From contig NZ_FNCN01000013.1 in NCBI RefSeq assembly GCF_900100605.1, forward strand, positions 1-64,000: DNA of 64,000 bases, given 5' to 3'. Of this stretch, positions 27,136-35,033 are shown in pieces. The notes beneath the pieces are model-generated. The model ran no database searches and was not told the origin of the DNA. It was given only the letters and a program-made list of their open reading frames with translations. The translations under genes and the position numbers were made by a program. The stretch's first letter is position 1. Each line of letters starts with the position of its first letter. The DNA is from Sinosporangium album. GTDB taxonomy: Bacteria; Actinomycetota; Actinomycetes; Streptosporangiales; Streptosporangiaceae.

Positions 27136-27176
27136 CCCGGCGGTCCCCACAACGGACCGCCGGGCTTTCGTGTTTT
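27136..27176 (+). terminator. leuB terminator
   Basis: CCCGGCGGTCC (27136-27146) pairs with GGACCGCCGGG (27154-27164) across 7 nt and is followed by CTTTCGTGTTTT, a classical intrinsic terminator. Confidence 0.88.
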
Positions 27177-27179
27177 CTC

Positions 27180-27198
27180 ACACCTGTACCTCAGGTGT
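27180..27198 (+). promoter_or_regulatory. ACACCTG/CAGGTGT hairpin or operator upstream of ilvE
   Basis: A 7-bp dyad with 5-nt loop (TACCT), followed by CTTTTG. It could be a second terminator for leuB or an operator for ilvE. No leader peptide rich in branched-chain codons was found before ilvE. Confidence 0.4.
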
Positions 27199-27338
27199 CT
27201 TTTGTCCACCCGCACCTACGAGCACGGCGGGTTTTGTGTACCCGCACCTGCCATCGCTCCTGGTGATGCAGTAGTTTCCGGTTACCTGATCCATCGCAGA
27301 ATGGACATAGGGCCCCAAGTAAGAGAAGGATTAGCGCC

Positions 27339-28436
27339 ATGACGTCCGCTCCCCAGCTCAGCTTCGATGTGCAGCTCAACGCGAACGGCCGCACCCCGGC
27401 CGAGCGGGAGCAGGTGCTGGCGAACCCCGGTTTCGGCCAGACCTTTACCGATCACATGATCTCGGTCGATTACACCGAGGGGCGGGGGTGGCACGATGCA
27501 GGGCTCGTGCCGTACGCTCCCTTGACGCTCGACCCGGCCACGGCGGTCTTCCACTACGCGCAGGAGTTCTTCGAAGGGCTCAAGGCGTATCGGCAGGGGA
27601 ACGGGTCCGTTGTCTCGTTCCGGCCTTATGCCAACGCGGCGAGGTTCAACCTGTCGGCCCAGCGCATGGCCATGCCGGAGCTGCCGGAGTCGGTGTTCGT
27701 CGAGTCGCTTGAACTGCTCGTGCAGACCGACCGCGAGTGGGTGCCGACCACCGAAGGCCACAGCCTCTACCTGCGGCCCTTCATGATCGCCACGCAGGTC
27801 GGGCTCGGGGTGAACTACCCGTCCAAGACCTACAGGTATCTCGCCATCGCCTCCCCGGCGGCGTCCTACTTCAGCGGCGGCGTCACCCCCGTCTCCGTGT
27901 GGCTGTCCACCGAATACACCCGCGCGGCCCCCGGCGGCACCGGCGCCGCCAAGTGCGGCGGAAACTACGCCGCTGCCTTCGTCGCCCAGCGCCAGGCCGT
28001 CGCGCAGGGCTGCGACCAGGTCGTGTGGCTCGACTCCCACGAGCACCGCTGGGTCGAGGAGATGGGCGGCATGAACCTGTTCTTCGTGCGCGGCGACAAG
28101 CTCTTCACGCCCGCCCTCACCGGCACCCTGCTGCCCGGCATCACCCGGGACTCCATCCTCACCCTCGCCGCCGAGCTCGGCCTCAAAGCCGAGGAAGGCC
28201 GCCTGTCGATCGAGGAGTGGCAGAGCGGCTGCGAATCCGGCGAGATCTCCGAGGTCTTCGCCTGCGGCACCGCCGCCGTCGTCACCCCCGTCGGCTCCGT
28301 GAAGGGCGCCGACCGCGCCTGGACCGTCGGCGACGGCACCCCCGGCCCCGTCACCCTCAAGGTCCGCGAAGAGCTCGTCGGCATCCAGTACGGCACCCGC
28401 CCCGACACGCACAACTGGATCCACAAGATCTGCTAA
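27339..28436 (+). CDS. ilvE: Branched-chain amino acid aminotransferase
   Basis: 365 residues, fold-type IV PLP enzyme making Val, Leu and Ile from their keto acids with glutamate. The PLP Lys lies in GAAKCGGNYAAAFVAQRQA; other family blocks are HYAQEFFEGLKAYR, YLRPFMIAT, EEMGGMNLFFV, TLLPGITRDSILTLA and FACGTAAVVTPVGSV. ATG 27339 with GAAGGA upstream. It follows leuB by 224 bp and ends convergently with a Uma2 gene. Confidence 0.97.
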   Translation: MTSAPQLSFDVQLNANGRTPAEREQVLANPGFGQTFTDHMISVDYTEGRGWHDAGLVPYAPLTLDPATAVFHYAQEFFEGLKAYRQGNGSVVSFRPYANAARFNLSAQRMAMPELPESVFVESLELLVQTDREWVPTTEGHSLYLRPFMIATQVGLGVNYPSKTYRYLAIASPAASYFSGGVTPVSVWLSTEYTRAAPGGTGAAKCGGNYAAAFVAQRQAVAQGCDQVVWLDSHEHRWVEEMGGMNLFFVRGDKLFTPALTGTLLPGITRDSILTLAAELGLKAEEGRLSIEEWQSGCESGEISEVFACGTAAVVTPVGSVKGADRAWTVGDGTPGPVTLKVREELVGIQYGTRPDTHNWIHKIC

Positions 28437-28456
28437 GCGTCCCGTTCGGCGGCTCC

Positions 28457-28486
28457 ACCTGGCCCGGCTCGATCACCGGGCCAGGT
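28457..28486. terminator. Bidirectional terminator between ilvE and the Uma2 gene
   Basis: ACCTGGCCCGG (28457-28467) pairs perfectly with CCGGGCCAGGT (28476-28486) across 8 nt, between convergent genes. No U-tract. Confidence 0.7.
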
Positions 28487-28512
28487 CCAACACCATCGCC
28501 GCATTGTGCTGA

Positions 28513-29106
28513 TTACTCCTGGAACACGTCGGTCTCCAGTGTGAGGTCGAACGGCTTTGGAAGCCTGAGAGCCTCTCCCAGGCGCACTTTGGTCTCATGG
28601 GTGTAGCCGACCGAGCTCGGATGGCTGAGTAGCCTCGCCTGGCCTTGACGCGGGTCGATGACCAGGTAGAGCGGCACGCCCGCCGCGCTGTAACGGGCCG
28701 GCTTGACGACATGGTCGTCGTTTTCGCTGCTTGGCGACACCACCTCGGTCACGAGCAGTGTGCAGTCCGCGTGGATGTGGTTGGAGTCCCACAGACGCGG
28801 CGGGTCGGGAATCACTATGAGGTCGGGCTGGTAGCGATCCATCTGCGTCGAGAGGAACAGGCTGGTCTCCATATAGAGCTTCCACGACCGCTCGGCCAGT
28901 ATGGGGACGAGCTGCATCATGAGGTAATACACGACATCGGAGTGCTTGATCGTGGGCAACTCCCTCACCACGATCCGGCCGTCGATGATCTCGACTCGGC
29001 GGTCTGACCACAGCTCGCAGGTTTTCTGGTAGCGCTCGTGGAGATCGTTGAGGTCCGCATGCATGTGTGCCGCCTCAGGTCGGTCCAACACCCTTGCCAT
29101 GAGCAC
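28513..29106 (-). CDS. Uma2 family (DUF820) restriction-endonuclease-fold protein
   Basis: 197 residues. The PD-(D/E)xK-like core is visible as VEIIDGRIVVREL, YQPDLIVIPDP (Asp), LLVTEVVSPSSENDDHVVKPARYS (Glu, then Lys) and GVPLYLVIDP. Uma2 proteins are abundant in actinomycetes and cyanobacteria; their role is unknown and may be linked to mobile DNA. ATG 29106 gives MLMARVLDRPE; a later ATG at 29062 (MHADLNDL) is an alternative start. Confidence 0.85.
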   Translation of the reverse strand: MLMARVLDRPEAAHMHADLNDLHERYQKTCELWSDRRVEIIDGRIVVRELPTIKHSDVVYYLMMQLVPILAERSWKLYMETSLFLSTQMDRYQPDLIVIPDPPRLWDSNHIHADCTLLVTEVVSPSSENDDHVVKPARYSAAGVPLYLVIDPRQGQARLLSHPSSVGYTHETKVRLGEALRLPKPFDLTLETDVFQE

Positions 29107-29202
29107 ATCATTCCCTCCGCTCGGCTTCGCTCACCGTGCTTTCGCCACGACAGAACGTAGCCGAACGGAGGCCGCCGCCGTCCCGGCTTTACGAACTTTT
29201 CG

Positions 29203-29865
29203 CTAGTGCTTTCGAATCAGGGTGAGGCCGTCGGCGATGGGGAGCATCACGCTGGTGACCCGGTCGTCGTGGAACACCATGTCGTTGAACTCGCGCATGA
29301 TCCGCGTGGTCTCCTCGCCATCGAGGGGATCGGCCACCCGTCCGCCCCAGAGGGTGTTGTCCACGAGGATGAGGCCGCCGGGGCTGAGGTGCGGCATGAC
29401 GAGGTCGTAGTAGGTCTGGTAGTTCGGCTTGTCGGCGTCGATGAAGACGAGGTCGACGTTGTGCTGCACGGGGAGATCGCGCAGTGATTCGGCGGCGGGG
29501 CCGATGCGCAGCTCGATGCGGTCGGACAGACCGGCCTTCTCCCAGTGGCGCTGGGCGATGGAGGTCCACTCCTCGCTGACGTCGAAGCAGGTGAGCCGGC
29601 CGCCGGGTCCGAGGCCGCGCGCCAGGCAGATGGCGGAGTAGCCGGTGAAGGTGCCGATCTCGATCACGTTCCTGGCATAGCTGAGCTGGGTGATCATCGT
29701 CAGGAACCGGCCCTCGTCAGGCGTGATCTGCATCACGGCCTGATCCCCGGCGGCCTCTCGGGTTTCGAGGATGAGGTTTTCGAGGACGTCGTCCGGCTGG
29801 GTGGTGTGGGCGTAGAGGTACCGTCCGACGGCAGGATCGAGGTAGGGCGCTTTCATGTCCGACAT
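29203..29865 (-). CDS. Class I SAM-dependent O-methyltransferase (CCoAOMT-like)
   Basis: 220 residues. The SAM-binding block is NVIEIGTFTGYSAICLARGL, followed by GRLTCFDVSEEWTSIAQRHW, VDLVFIDADKPNYQTYYDLV (metal-binding Asp) and LILVDNTLWGGRV. This is the cation-dependent small-molecule O-methyltransferase family. A minus-strand frame stays open far upstream to 31776 but that part is antisense to cimA; ATG 29865 (MSDMKAPYLDPAVGRYL) matches the family start. It is divergent from cimA. Confidence 0.9.
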   Translation of the reverse strand: MSDMKAPYLDPAVGRYLYAHTTQPDDVLENLILETREAAGDQAVMQITPDEGRFLTMITQLSYARNVIEIGTFTGYSAICLARGLGPGGRLTCFDVSEEWTSIAQRHWEKAGLSDRIELRIGPAAESLRDLPVQHNVDLVFIDADKPNYQTYYDLVMPHLSPGGLILVDNTLWGGRVADPLDGEETTRIMREFNDMVFHDDRVTSVMLPIADGLTLIRKH

Positions 29866-29967
29866 TGTGGTCCCGTCCTGCTCAGGGAGCCCGGCGACAC
29901 TTCGGAGTCTCGGATCCTGAGATCGATGTGCCAGATGCTGAGGAGCTGTGGCAGACTGCAAGGCACC

Positions 29968-30012
29968 ATGAACTACGGTCTGCTCATTATTGGCAGGCGC
30001 GTCGGCACGTAA
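29968..30012 (+). CDS. cimA leader peptide (attenuator)
   Basis: A 14-residue ORF, MNYGLLIIGRRVGT, TAA at 30010. The Leu-Leu-Ile-Ile run followed by a basic tail mirrors the ilvB leader in this window (GILVVL then RRR). AAGG lies 4 nt before the ATG. Its codons run into the first attenuator hairpin. Stalling on Leu/Ile codons would signal branched-chain amino acid shortage, apt for a gene that feeds isoleucine synthesis. Confidence 0.8.
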   Translation: MNYGLLIIGRRVGT

Positions 30013-30065
30013 CAGGACAACGCCGACGCGCAGACCTCTCACGTCCGTGAGGGGTCTTTTGTTTT
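29997..30065 (+). terminator. Transcription attenuator upstream of cimA
   Basis: Hairpin 1: GCGCGTCGGC (29997-30006) with GCCGACGCGC (30022-30031), perfect 10 bp, its left arm inside the leader codons. Hairpin 2: AGACCTCTCACG (30032-30043) with CGTGAGGGGTCT (30046-30057), 12 pairs with one G-U, then TTTGTTTTT: an intrinsic terminator. The arrangement parallels the ilvB attenuator. Confidence 0.82.
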
Positions 30066-30132
30066 TCGGGGAAGTCTCAACCCCCGGTGCGCGCGGCTCA
30101 CCAGCAAAGACCCGCGAAGGAGACCCGAAGAG

Positions 30133-31710
30133 ATGGCCGACGACAGATTCCACGTATACGACACCACTCTGCGTGACGGAGCACAGCAGGAGGGCCTCAA
30201 CCTCACGGTGGCCGACAAGCTCGCTGTAGCGCGGCTCATGGACAGTCTGGGCGTCGGCTTCATCGAAGGGGGCTGGCCGGGCGCCAACCCCAAGGACACA
30301 GAGTTCTTCCGGCGGGCTCAGACCGAGCTCGACCTGAAGCACGCGCAGCTCGCAGCGTTCGGCGCGACCCGCCGAGCGGGCGTGAAGGCAGCCGACGACC
30401 CGTTGGTGGCCGCCTTGCGCGAATCCGCCGCGCCGGTCGTGACCCTTGTCGCCAAGAGCCACGACCGGCACGTGGAGCTGGCCCTCCGCACGAGTCTCCA
30501 GGAGAACCTCGCGATGATCCGCGACACGGTTTCTCACCTTCGTGCGGAGGGACAGCGAGTCTTCCTCGACGCCGAGCACTTCTTCGACGGCTACAAGCGC
30601 AACCCAGATTACGCGCTTGAGGTCGTGCGCACGGCAGCGGAGGCCGGGGCCGACGTGGTCGTGCTGTGCGACACCAACGGCGGCATGCTCCCCGACGAAC
30701 TCGGCGAGATCGTCAGCGCCACCGCGGCCGTCGGCGCGCGGCTCGGCATCCACTGCCACGACGACACCGGCTGCGCCGTCGCGAACTCGATGGCGGCGGT
30801 GAAAGCGGGAGCCACCCACGTGCAGGGCTGCGCCAACAACTACGGCGAGCGCGCCGGTAACGCCAACCTTTTCACGGTCCTGGCGAACCTCCAGCTCAAG
30901 TGGGGTTACGACCTCGTGCCGCCGGCCGCCCTGGCCGACATGACCCGCATCGCCCACGCCATCAGCGAGATCACCAACGTCACCCCCAACTCCCACGCGC
31001 CCTACACCGGCGTCTCCGCCTTCGCGCACAAGGCCGGCCTCCACGCCTCCGCGATCAAGGTCGACCCCAACCTCTACCAGCACATCGACCCGGCACTGGT
31101 CGGCAACGACATGCGCATGCTGGTCTCCGACATGGCCGGCCGCGCCTCCGTCGAACTCAAAGGCCGCGAACTCGGCTACGAGCTGACCTCCGACCAGTCG
31201 CGCAACCTCGTCGAACACGTCAAGGGGCTGGAGGCCAAGGGCTACACCTTCGAAGCCGCCGACGCCTCCTTCGAGCTCCTGCTGCGCGACACCGTCAACG
31301 GCGAGCGCAAACGCCACTTCTCCGTGGAGTCCTGGCGCGTCATCGTCGAACGCCGCCCCGACGGCGAAGTGGTCGGCGAGGCCACCGTCAAACTCCACGC
31401 CAAGGGCGAGCGCATCATCGCCACCGGCGAAGGCAACGGCCCCGTCAATGCGCTCGACCGCGCCGTCCGCCACGCCCTGGAGACGATCTACCCGGAGCTC
31501 GCCGCGCTGGAGCTGATCGACTACAAGGTTCGCATCCTGGAAGGCACCCACGGCACCGAGGCCGTCACACGCGTCCTCATCACCTCCAGCGACGCCACCG
31601 GCGAATGGGCCACCGTCGGCGTCGACGAAAACATCATCGAAGCCTCCTGGCAAGCCCTTGAGCAGGCCGTCACTTACGGCCTCCTCCGCGCCGGCCACGA
31701 CCTCACCTAA
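30133..31710 (+). CDS. cimA: (R)-citramalate synthase
   Basis: 525 residues, HMGL/isopropylmalate-synthase-like. It condenses acetyl-CoA with pyruvate to citramalate, the threonine-independent entry to isoleucine. TIM-barrel motifs: VYDTTLRDGAQQEG, FIEGGWPGANPKD, VVLCDTNGGMLPDE and the metal-binding GIHCHDDTGCAVANS, then VQGCANNYGERAGNANL. The C-terminal LeuA-dimer regulatory domain (about 390-525) would bind isoleucine. Length and the start MADDRFHVYDTTLRDG fit the CimA subgroup rather than LeuA. GAAGGAGA precedes ATG 30133. Confidence 0.95.
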   Translation: MADDRFHVYDTTLRDGAQQEGLNLTVADKLAVARLMDSLGVGFIEGGWPGANPKDTEFFRRAQTELDLKHAQLAAFGATRRAGVKAADDPLVAALRESAAPVVTLVAKSHDRHVELALRTSLQENLAMIRDTVSHLRAEGQRVFLDAEHFFDGYKRNPDYALEVVRTAAEAGADVVVLCDTNGGMLPDELGEIVSATAAVGARLGIHCHDDTGCAVANSMAAVKAGATHVQGCANNYGERAGNANLFTVLANLQLKWGYDLVPPAALADMTRIAHAISEITNVTPNSHAPYTGVSAFAHKAGLHASAIKVDPNLYQHIDPALVGNDMRMLVSDMAGRASVELKGRELGYELTSDQSRNLVEHVKGLEAKGYTFEAADASFELLLRDTVNGERKRHFSVESWRVIVERRPDGEVVGEATVKLHAKGERIIATGEGNGPVNALDRAVRHALETIYPELAALELIDYKVRILEGTHGTEAVTRVLITSSDATGEWATVGVDENIIEASWQALEQAVTYGLLRAGHDLT

Positions 31711-31729
31711 CCTCTCCCCGGTCGGCCAT

Positions 31730-31765
31730 CTCTCGCGTTCCCAGGCCACACCGGGAACGCGAGAG
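31730..31765 (+). terminator. cimA terminator
   Basis: CTCTCGCGTTCCC (31730-31742) pairs perfectly with GGGAACGCGAGAG (31753-31765), 13 bp with a 10-nt loop. The duplicated CRISPR segment begins a few bases downstream. Confidence 0.8.
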
Positions 31766-31772
31766 GGCGGGA

Positions 31773-32233
31773 CCACTTCACCGGCCCACGCCGGACATGC
31801 CGTACGGCAAAAGCCAAGGACGATGCGCCTGGCAGGTAAGAGGTCGGCGGGGCGACGGTGGAAAGGGCTCTTCGAAAGGCCACTGGCGGTGCTCTAAGAG
31901 CAACGCGGCTATCCAGGGCATCACCAGCGCCGACCTGTTCGCACGCCCGGACAGCGTAGGGTGGAGGCGGTGGATTGCAGCAGACCTCCCGGGGAGAATG
32001 CACTACCGGAGGTTTACTGCAAGACACTGCCGGATCCCAGGGTCTACCTGGCTCGTGAGCTGGGCCTTTACCATGGGGTTCTCATCGCCCCTACGAGGGG
32101 ATTGCACCCCTCTGCCACGGCGGGCTGATTGTTCGATTGGGCCGGGCTAGTGGCCAGGCTGTCTGGGTGTTTGGCCCCTTTGGTGGGCCATATGCTTGGA
32201 TGTGGCCAGGTTGGTGGGTTGGCCTCCGGGGCT
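31773..32233 (+). repeat. Spacerless duplicate of the CRISPR locus (gene tail, leader and flank)
   Basis: This segment aligns by eye with 35295-36190. It starts with the same 3' gene tail (HFTGPR, then TCRTAKA, ending in TAA), continues through the leader (shared blocks such as GGACAGCGTAGGGTGGAGG and GGGGAGAATGCACTACCGG), one repeat unit at 32078, and the flank CTCTGCCACGGCGGGCTGATT. It contains no spacer. Substitutions are scattered, so the duplication is not recent. No gene is supported in 31773-32652. Confidence 0.85.
32078..32107 (+). CRISPR. Single degenerate CRISPR repeat
   Basis: The first 22 nt (GTTCTCATCGCCCCTACGAG plus GG) are identical to the eight-repeat array at 35612; the last eight read GATTGCAC instead of ATCGCAAC. 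It is the only repeat at this locus and lies directly between leader and downstream flank, as expected after loss of every spacer or before acquisition of any. Confidence 0.8.
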
Positions 32234-32533
32234 GTTGGCCTGTCCGGGAGTGCGAGGGAAGACACCGGATCAAGAGCCCCCTCGCCGCGCGCCGAAGGCG
32301 CGCAATTAAACACAGGGCGGCCAAGCTCTGGGACCCGGTGAAGCCGGGAGGCCGGTTGCCCGTGGGCCAGGCCGCCTTGGGAGACCGACTTTTCGGGATT
32401 TGTCCATCCGGCCCGAACCATCCCTCGCGGGACTTACCTGCGCGCGGCCGAGTCGGCGGCCTGGCCGTTCGGGTGTCCGGCCGTGTTGGCGGGCCAGCTG
32501 TTTGGGTGTTGGCCGGTCTGATGGGCCATGTGC
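32158..32533 (+). repeat. Degenerate direct repeat pair downstream of the CRISPR copy
   Basis: GCTGTCTGGGTGTTTGGCC near 32159 and GCTGTTTGGGTGTTGGCC near 32497 begin ~37-bp units that both run into a GGGCCA(T)(A/G)TGC ending. A third relative (GCTGTCTGGGTGCTGGCC) sits at 36151 behind the main array. The stretch between is non-coding, with low-complexity Gly/Trp/Val-like translations. Confidence 0.55.
32246..32315 (+). repeat. Structured intergenic element, copy A (internal deletion)
   Basis: Begins GGGAGTGCGAGGG, then jumps to the 3' half (CACCGGATCAAGAGCCCCCT) and the tail hairpin GCGCGCC-GAA-GGCGCGC (32287-32303), AATTAAACACAG. Compared with copies B-D it lacks about 70 nt between two GAGGG direct repeats, as expected from slippage or recombination at them. 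Confidence 0.75.
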
Positions 32534-32603
32534 GGGGAGACGGCCAGGCCAAGCTGTAAGTCAGCTCCCCTTCCAGCACATGCGATCAGGCAACCCAAGG
32601 CCA

Positions 32604-32634
32604 AAGGCTGACCCGTGAATCCCGGGTCAGCCTT
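32604..32634 (-). terminator. Terminator of the XRE/DUF5919 gene
   Basis: AAGGCTGACCCG (32604-32615) pairs with CGGGTCAGCCTT (32623-32634), 12 bp with a 7-nt loop, just beyond the stop of the minus-strand regulator gene. Confidence 0.75.
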
Positions 32635-32652
32635 CCCATGATCTACGTCACG

Positions 32653-33402
32653 TCATCCGTGAGCTGCAACGCTCCGGCCGCCACTCCACAACTCCGAAGC
32701 GTGGTAGGCAAAGCGGTCGAATAGGCCGTCATCCTGGCATCGTCGAAGGTGCAGCATGGGCGAGTCGTGTCCCACCAGCCGTGCTAAATGGGGCGTGACC
32801 AGCATCTCAGAGTCGAACCTGAACACGCTCATAGCGATGTGTTCGTCGCTGAACCTGGCTTCAACACCAGGCACATCATGCAACGCCTGGATCTCGGCGA
32901 GCGTAATCCTGATGCGTGTGGAAACCGTGAGAGGCACATCCTCCACTTCTTCACGACGGCGGGTTACGTCGCTATCTGGGTCGCCGACCAGAAATTGCAC
33001 CTTGCAACCTTGCTCGGCCTTCCGCCGAAGAACTGTTGCTAGCTTTGGATGTTCTAGCCACAAAAAGTAGTTGGTGTATCCGGCTAGTGTGATTTCCGCC
33101 TGAGCGCTCGTGATTAGCGATCTCCAGACCGATTTAGGGCACGCTGACCGGTATGGATAGACCGTTAAGACCTCGCGGTCCGCTCCTGTCTTAACGGAGT
33201 GACGGATCGTTTCCGGCCACAGCACGTCGGCATCAACTCCTAGGGCCTCCGCCGCAACCCACCGATGGCGGCGATGCGGGATGCGAGTTTCGTCCTGCAT
33301 CCAGCGTGCCACCGTCTTGACGTCCACCTCGCATTGGGTGGCAAGTTCGCGAACGTCGACCTTCGCGGCAAGCATGGCGCTGCGCAAGGCTCCGTTGGCC
33401 AT
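32653..33402 (-). CDS. XRE-type regulator with C-terminal DUF5919 / PLD-like domain
   Basis: 249 residues. The first ~65 form an HTH (LRSAMLAAKVDVRELATQCEVDVKTVARWMQ split over residues 6-36). Residues ~85-245 resemble the DUF5919 domain found after actinobacterial XRE HTHs (LTVYPYRSACPKSVWRSLI, LAGYTNYFLWLEHP, GCKVQFLVGDPDSD, HIAMSVFRFDSEMLVTPHLA), a phospholipase-D-like fold without the HKD catalytic motif. Probably a ligand-sensing repressor. It is divergent from a small-gene cluster with which such regulators are often associated. Confidence 0.8.
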   Translation of the reverse strand: MANGALRSAMLAAKVDVRELATQCEVDVKTVARWMQDETRIPHRRHRWVAAEALGVDADVLWPETIRHSVKTGADREVLTVYPYRSACPKSVWRSLITSAQAEITLAGYTNYFLWLEHPKLATVLRRKAEQGCKVQFLVGDPDSDVTRRREEVEDVPLTVSTRIRITLAEIQALHDVPGVEARFSDEHIAMSVFRFDSEMLVTPHLARLVGHDSPMLHLRRCQDDGLFDRFAYHASELWSGGRSVAAHG

Positions 33403-33520
33403 GGTCTGTCACCTCTGCGGGGTGGGGACGTTCGGGACGTTTCAAACTCTAATCAGGAAACGTCCCAGACGTCTCGGGAATGCGGTGTGATCGTCACCCT
33501 GGGTGCATAATCCTCGCTCC

Positions 33521-33736
33521 ATGTCCACACCAGAAATCCTCAGTGACTTGCAAGAGGCATTTCCCGGCTGGTGCATATGGCGCAGCACCGATCGCCGCTT
33601 ATAGGCCACCCGAAACGGTGAACGACTCACGCAAGAAGATTTCGCTTGTGGGCTCCGACAGGCCCTTGACGCCGATGATGTGAGGACATTGGCCGAGAAA
33701 CTTCGAAGCCAAGTCAACATCTCATCGGCAACTTAG
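33521..33736 (+). pseudogene. Small actinobacterial protein gene broken by an in-frame TAG
   Basis: The frame reads MSTPEILSDLQEAFPGWCIW, then RSTDRRL, stop, ATRNGERLTQEDFACGLRQA, LDADDVRTLAEKLRSQV, then a final TAG at 33734. Both sides of the internal TAG (33602-33604) fit one ~71-residue protein of a type common beside XRE regulators in actinomycetes, where an aromatic (often Trp) precedes ATR; TGG to TAG is the likely change. Readthrough cannot be excluded. Confidence 0.65.
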
Positions 33737-33805
33737 ATGCAGCGGGCTCGCCAGTGGATGCATCCCGACTGAGTGAACCCTTGACCGCACGTGGAGGTGC
33801 GATCC

Positions 33806-34132
33806 GTGATGAACCTTACGGTCCTAAGACCGGTGAGAGGCGTATGTGCCTCGAAGGCCCTGCGGCCGTACGCCGAGGCGCTGAGGTCTCGGCAGGCGGT
33901 GGTACATGAAGAGGGTCATCGGCTGTTGGTGCGGTCGGCCTGCGGGGTGGCGGCGACGGTGGGCGTCGTTGAGACCTCGGCATGGAACGGGCAGAAGCTG
34001 CACTTCCTCGTCCGCCAGACTCATCCGCTGCCTAAAGAGTGGGTCGTCCCGGTGGAGACCTTCGCCAAGCTCCTCACCAAGGACCCGCTGGCGCTTCCCG
34101 GCCTACTTCCTTACGGCAGGGAGTCGCTGTGA
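33806..34132 (+). CDS. Hypothetical protein, ~108 residues
   Basis: Begins VMNLTVLRPVRGVCASKALR; a strong GGAGGT lies 7 nt before GTG 33806 (ATG 33809 also possible). Mixed alpha/beta composition, no TM or signal, no recognised domain; the middle reads VVHEEGHRLLVRSACGVAA and the end PLALPGLLPYGRESL. Its stop overlaps the next gene (GTGA), so the two are coupled. Function unknown; part of the accessory cluster between the CRISPR copies. Confidence 0.65.
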   Translation: MMNLTVLRPVRGVCASKALRPYAEALRSRQAVVHEEGHRLLVRSACGVAATVGVVETSAWNGQKLHFLVRQTHPLPKEWVVPVETFAKLLTKDPLALPGLLPYGRESL

Positions 34133-34329
34133 TCACGCTTGATGAGGTTCGGCTTGTCGCCGATCTCGGTCTGAAGGCCGTTGCCCAGGGTGCAGACGGT
34201 CGGGTGCCGGTGCTGGTCGCAGTGGATGAGCTGGCGTATGTGCAGGCGGAGGGATCGGCGTACCGGGTCGCGTACCAGCACGCTCCGGCCGTCGAGACGG
34301 CGGACATCGACAACAAGTTCACCCACTGA
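34129..34329 (+). CDS. Hypothetical small protein, 66 residues
   Basis: GTG 34129 overlaps the upstream stop by 4 bp. Sequence MITLDEVRLVADLGLKAVAQ onward, with a basic/acidic mix and no TM. No recognised family. It is followed 17 bp later by the methyltransferase-like gene and is presumably in the same operon. Confidence 0.6.
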   Translation: MITLDEVRLVADLGLKAVAQGADGRVPVLVAVDELAYVQAEGSAYRVAYQHAPAVETADIDNKFTH

Positions 34330-34346
34330 CCGCGGAGCCGATTCTC

Positions 34347-35009
34347 ATGTCGATTCTTCAGCCACTCCCACGACCCCCTGCCGATACCCAAGGGTTGAGC
34401 GATGTGCATCGGGAGCAGGCCCAGGCCATCACCGAGATATGCCAACCTCCCGACCACGCCCTGATCGTCGGGGTCGGAGCTGGACACGGCACCCCCATGG
34501 CCTCTGTCATCGCCCTCAACCCCACCTGGCGCGGCATCCAGCTCGAACACGACCCCGACATCGTCGACACCTGGGCCGCCCTCCAGTCCTGCGGCCTGGC
34601 CGACCGCTGCGAGATCCGCCGCGCCCACGTCAACCGCCGCCCGCCCCAAGGAGCCCACCTCTACCTGCTCGCCGACGTCTCCCGCTCCGAGCACTGGACC
34701 CGCGACCACCTCATCGACCTGCTCGACCCCATCGGCGAGGCCATGCCCCCCGGAGGATGGCTCGCCATCGTCGACACCATGCCCCCGGACCCGCCGCCCG
34801 ACGACGCCTCCTGCTCCTGCGGCGAGAACGACCCCTGCGAAGACCGCTGCCCCAAGTTCGCCCACCCCCGCCGGCCCCTGCCCGGCACCAAGTGGAGCCT
34901 GGCCGACTACCTCCACATGCTCCACCCCATGCACCTGGAACTCCACCTGGTCAAACCGCTCTCGCACGCCTTCACCCTGCTCGCCCTCCGCAAATCCCGC
35001 CACCCCTGA
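34347..35009 (+). CDS. SAM-dependent methyltransferase-like protein
   Basis: 220 residues. A Rossmann-type SAM motif (ALIVGVGAGHGTPMASVIAL, then GIQLEHDPDIVDTWAAL) and later strands (HLYLLADVSRSEHW, GGWLAIVDTMPPD) fit a class I methyltransferase. An unusual Cys-rich loop, CSCGENDPCEDRC, lies near residue 160 and could bind metal. Codon use is extremely C-rich at position 3, unlike the neighbouring regulator gene. Substrate unknown. Confidence 0.6.
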   Translation: MSILQPLPRPPADTQGLSDVHREQAQAITEICQPPDHALIVGVGAGHGTPMASVIALNPTWRGIQLEHDPDIVDTWAALQSCGLADRCEIRRAHVNRRPPQGAHLYLLADVSRSEHWTRDHLIDLLDPIGEAMPPGGWLAIVDTMPPDPPPDDASCSCGENDPCEDRCPKFAHPRRPLPGTKWSLADYLHMLHPMHLELHLVKPLSHAFTLLALRKSRHP

Positions 35010-35033
35010 CCGTTGCCCGGAAGGCGACCCCGC

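Noticed and set aside
29866-31776. Upstream extension of the O-methyltransferase frame
   Set aside because: This part is antisense to cimA and rich in Gly/Val/Asp; only the 220-residue C-terminal part has family motifs.
32137-32559. 140-codon frame downstream of the CRISPR copy
   Set aside because: Gly/Trp/Val low-complexity translation of degenerate DNA repeats and of the structured element (SPLAARRRRA).
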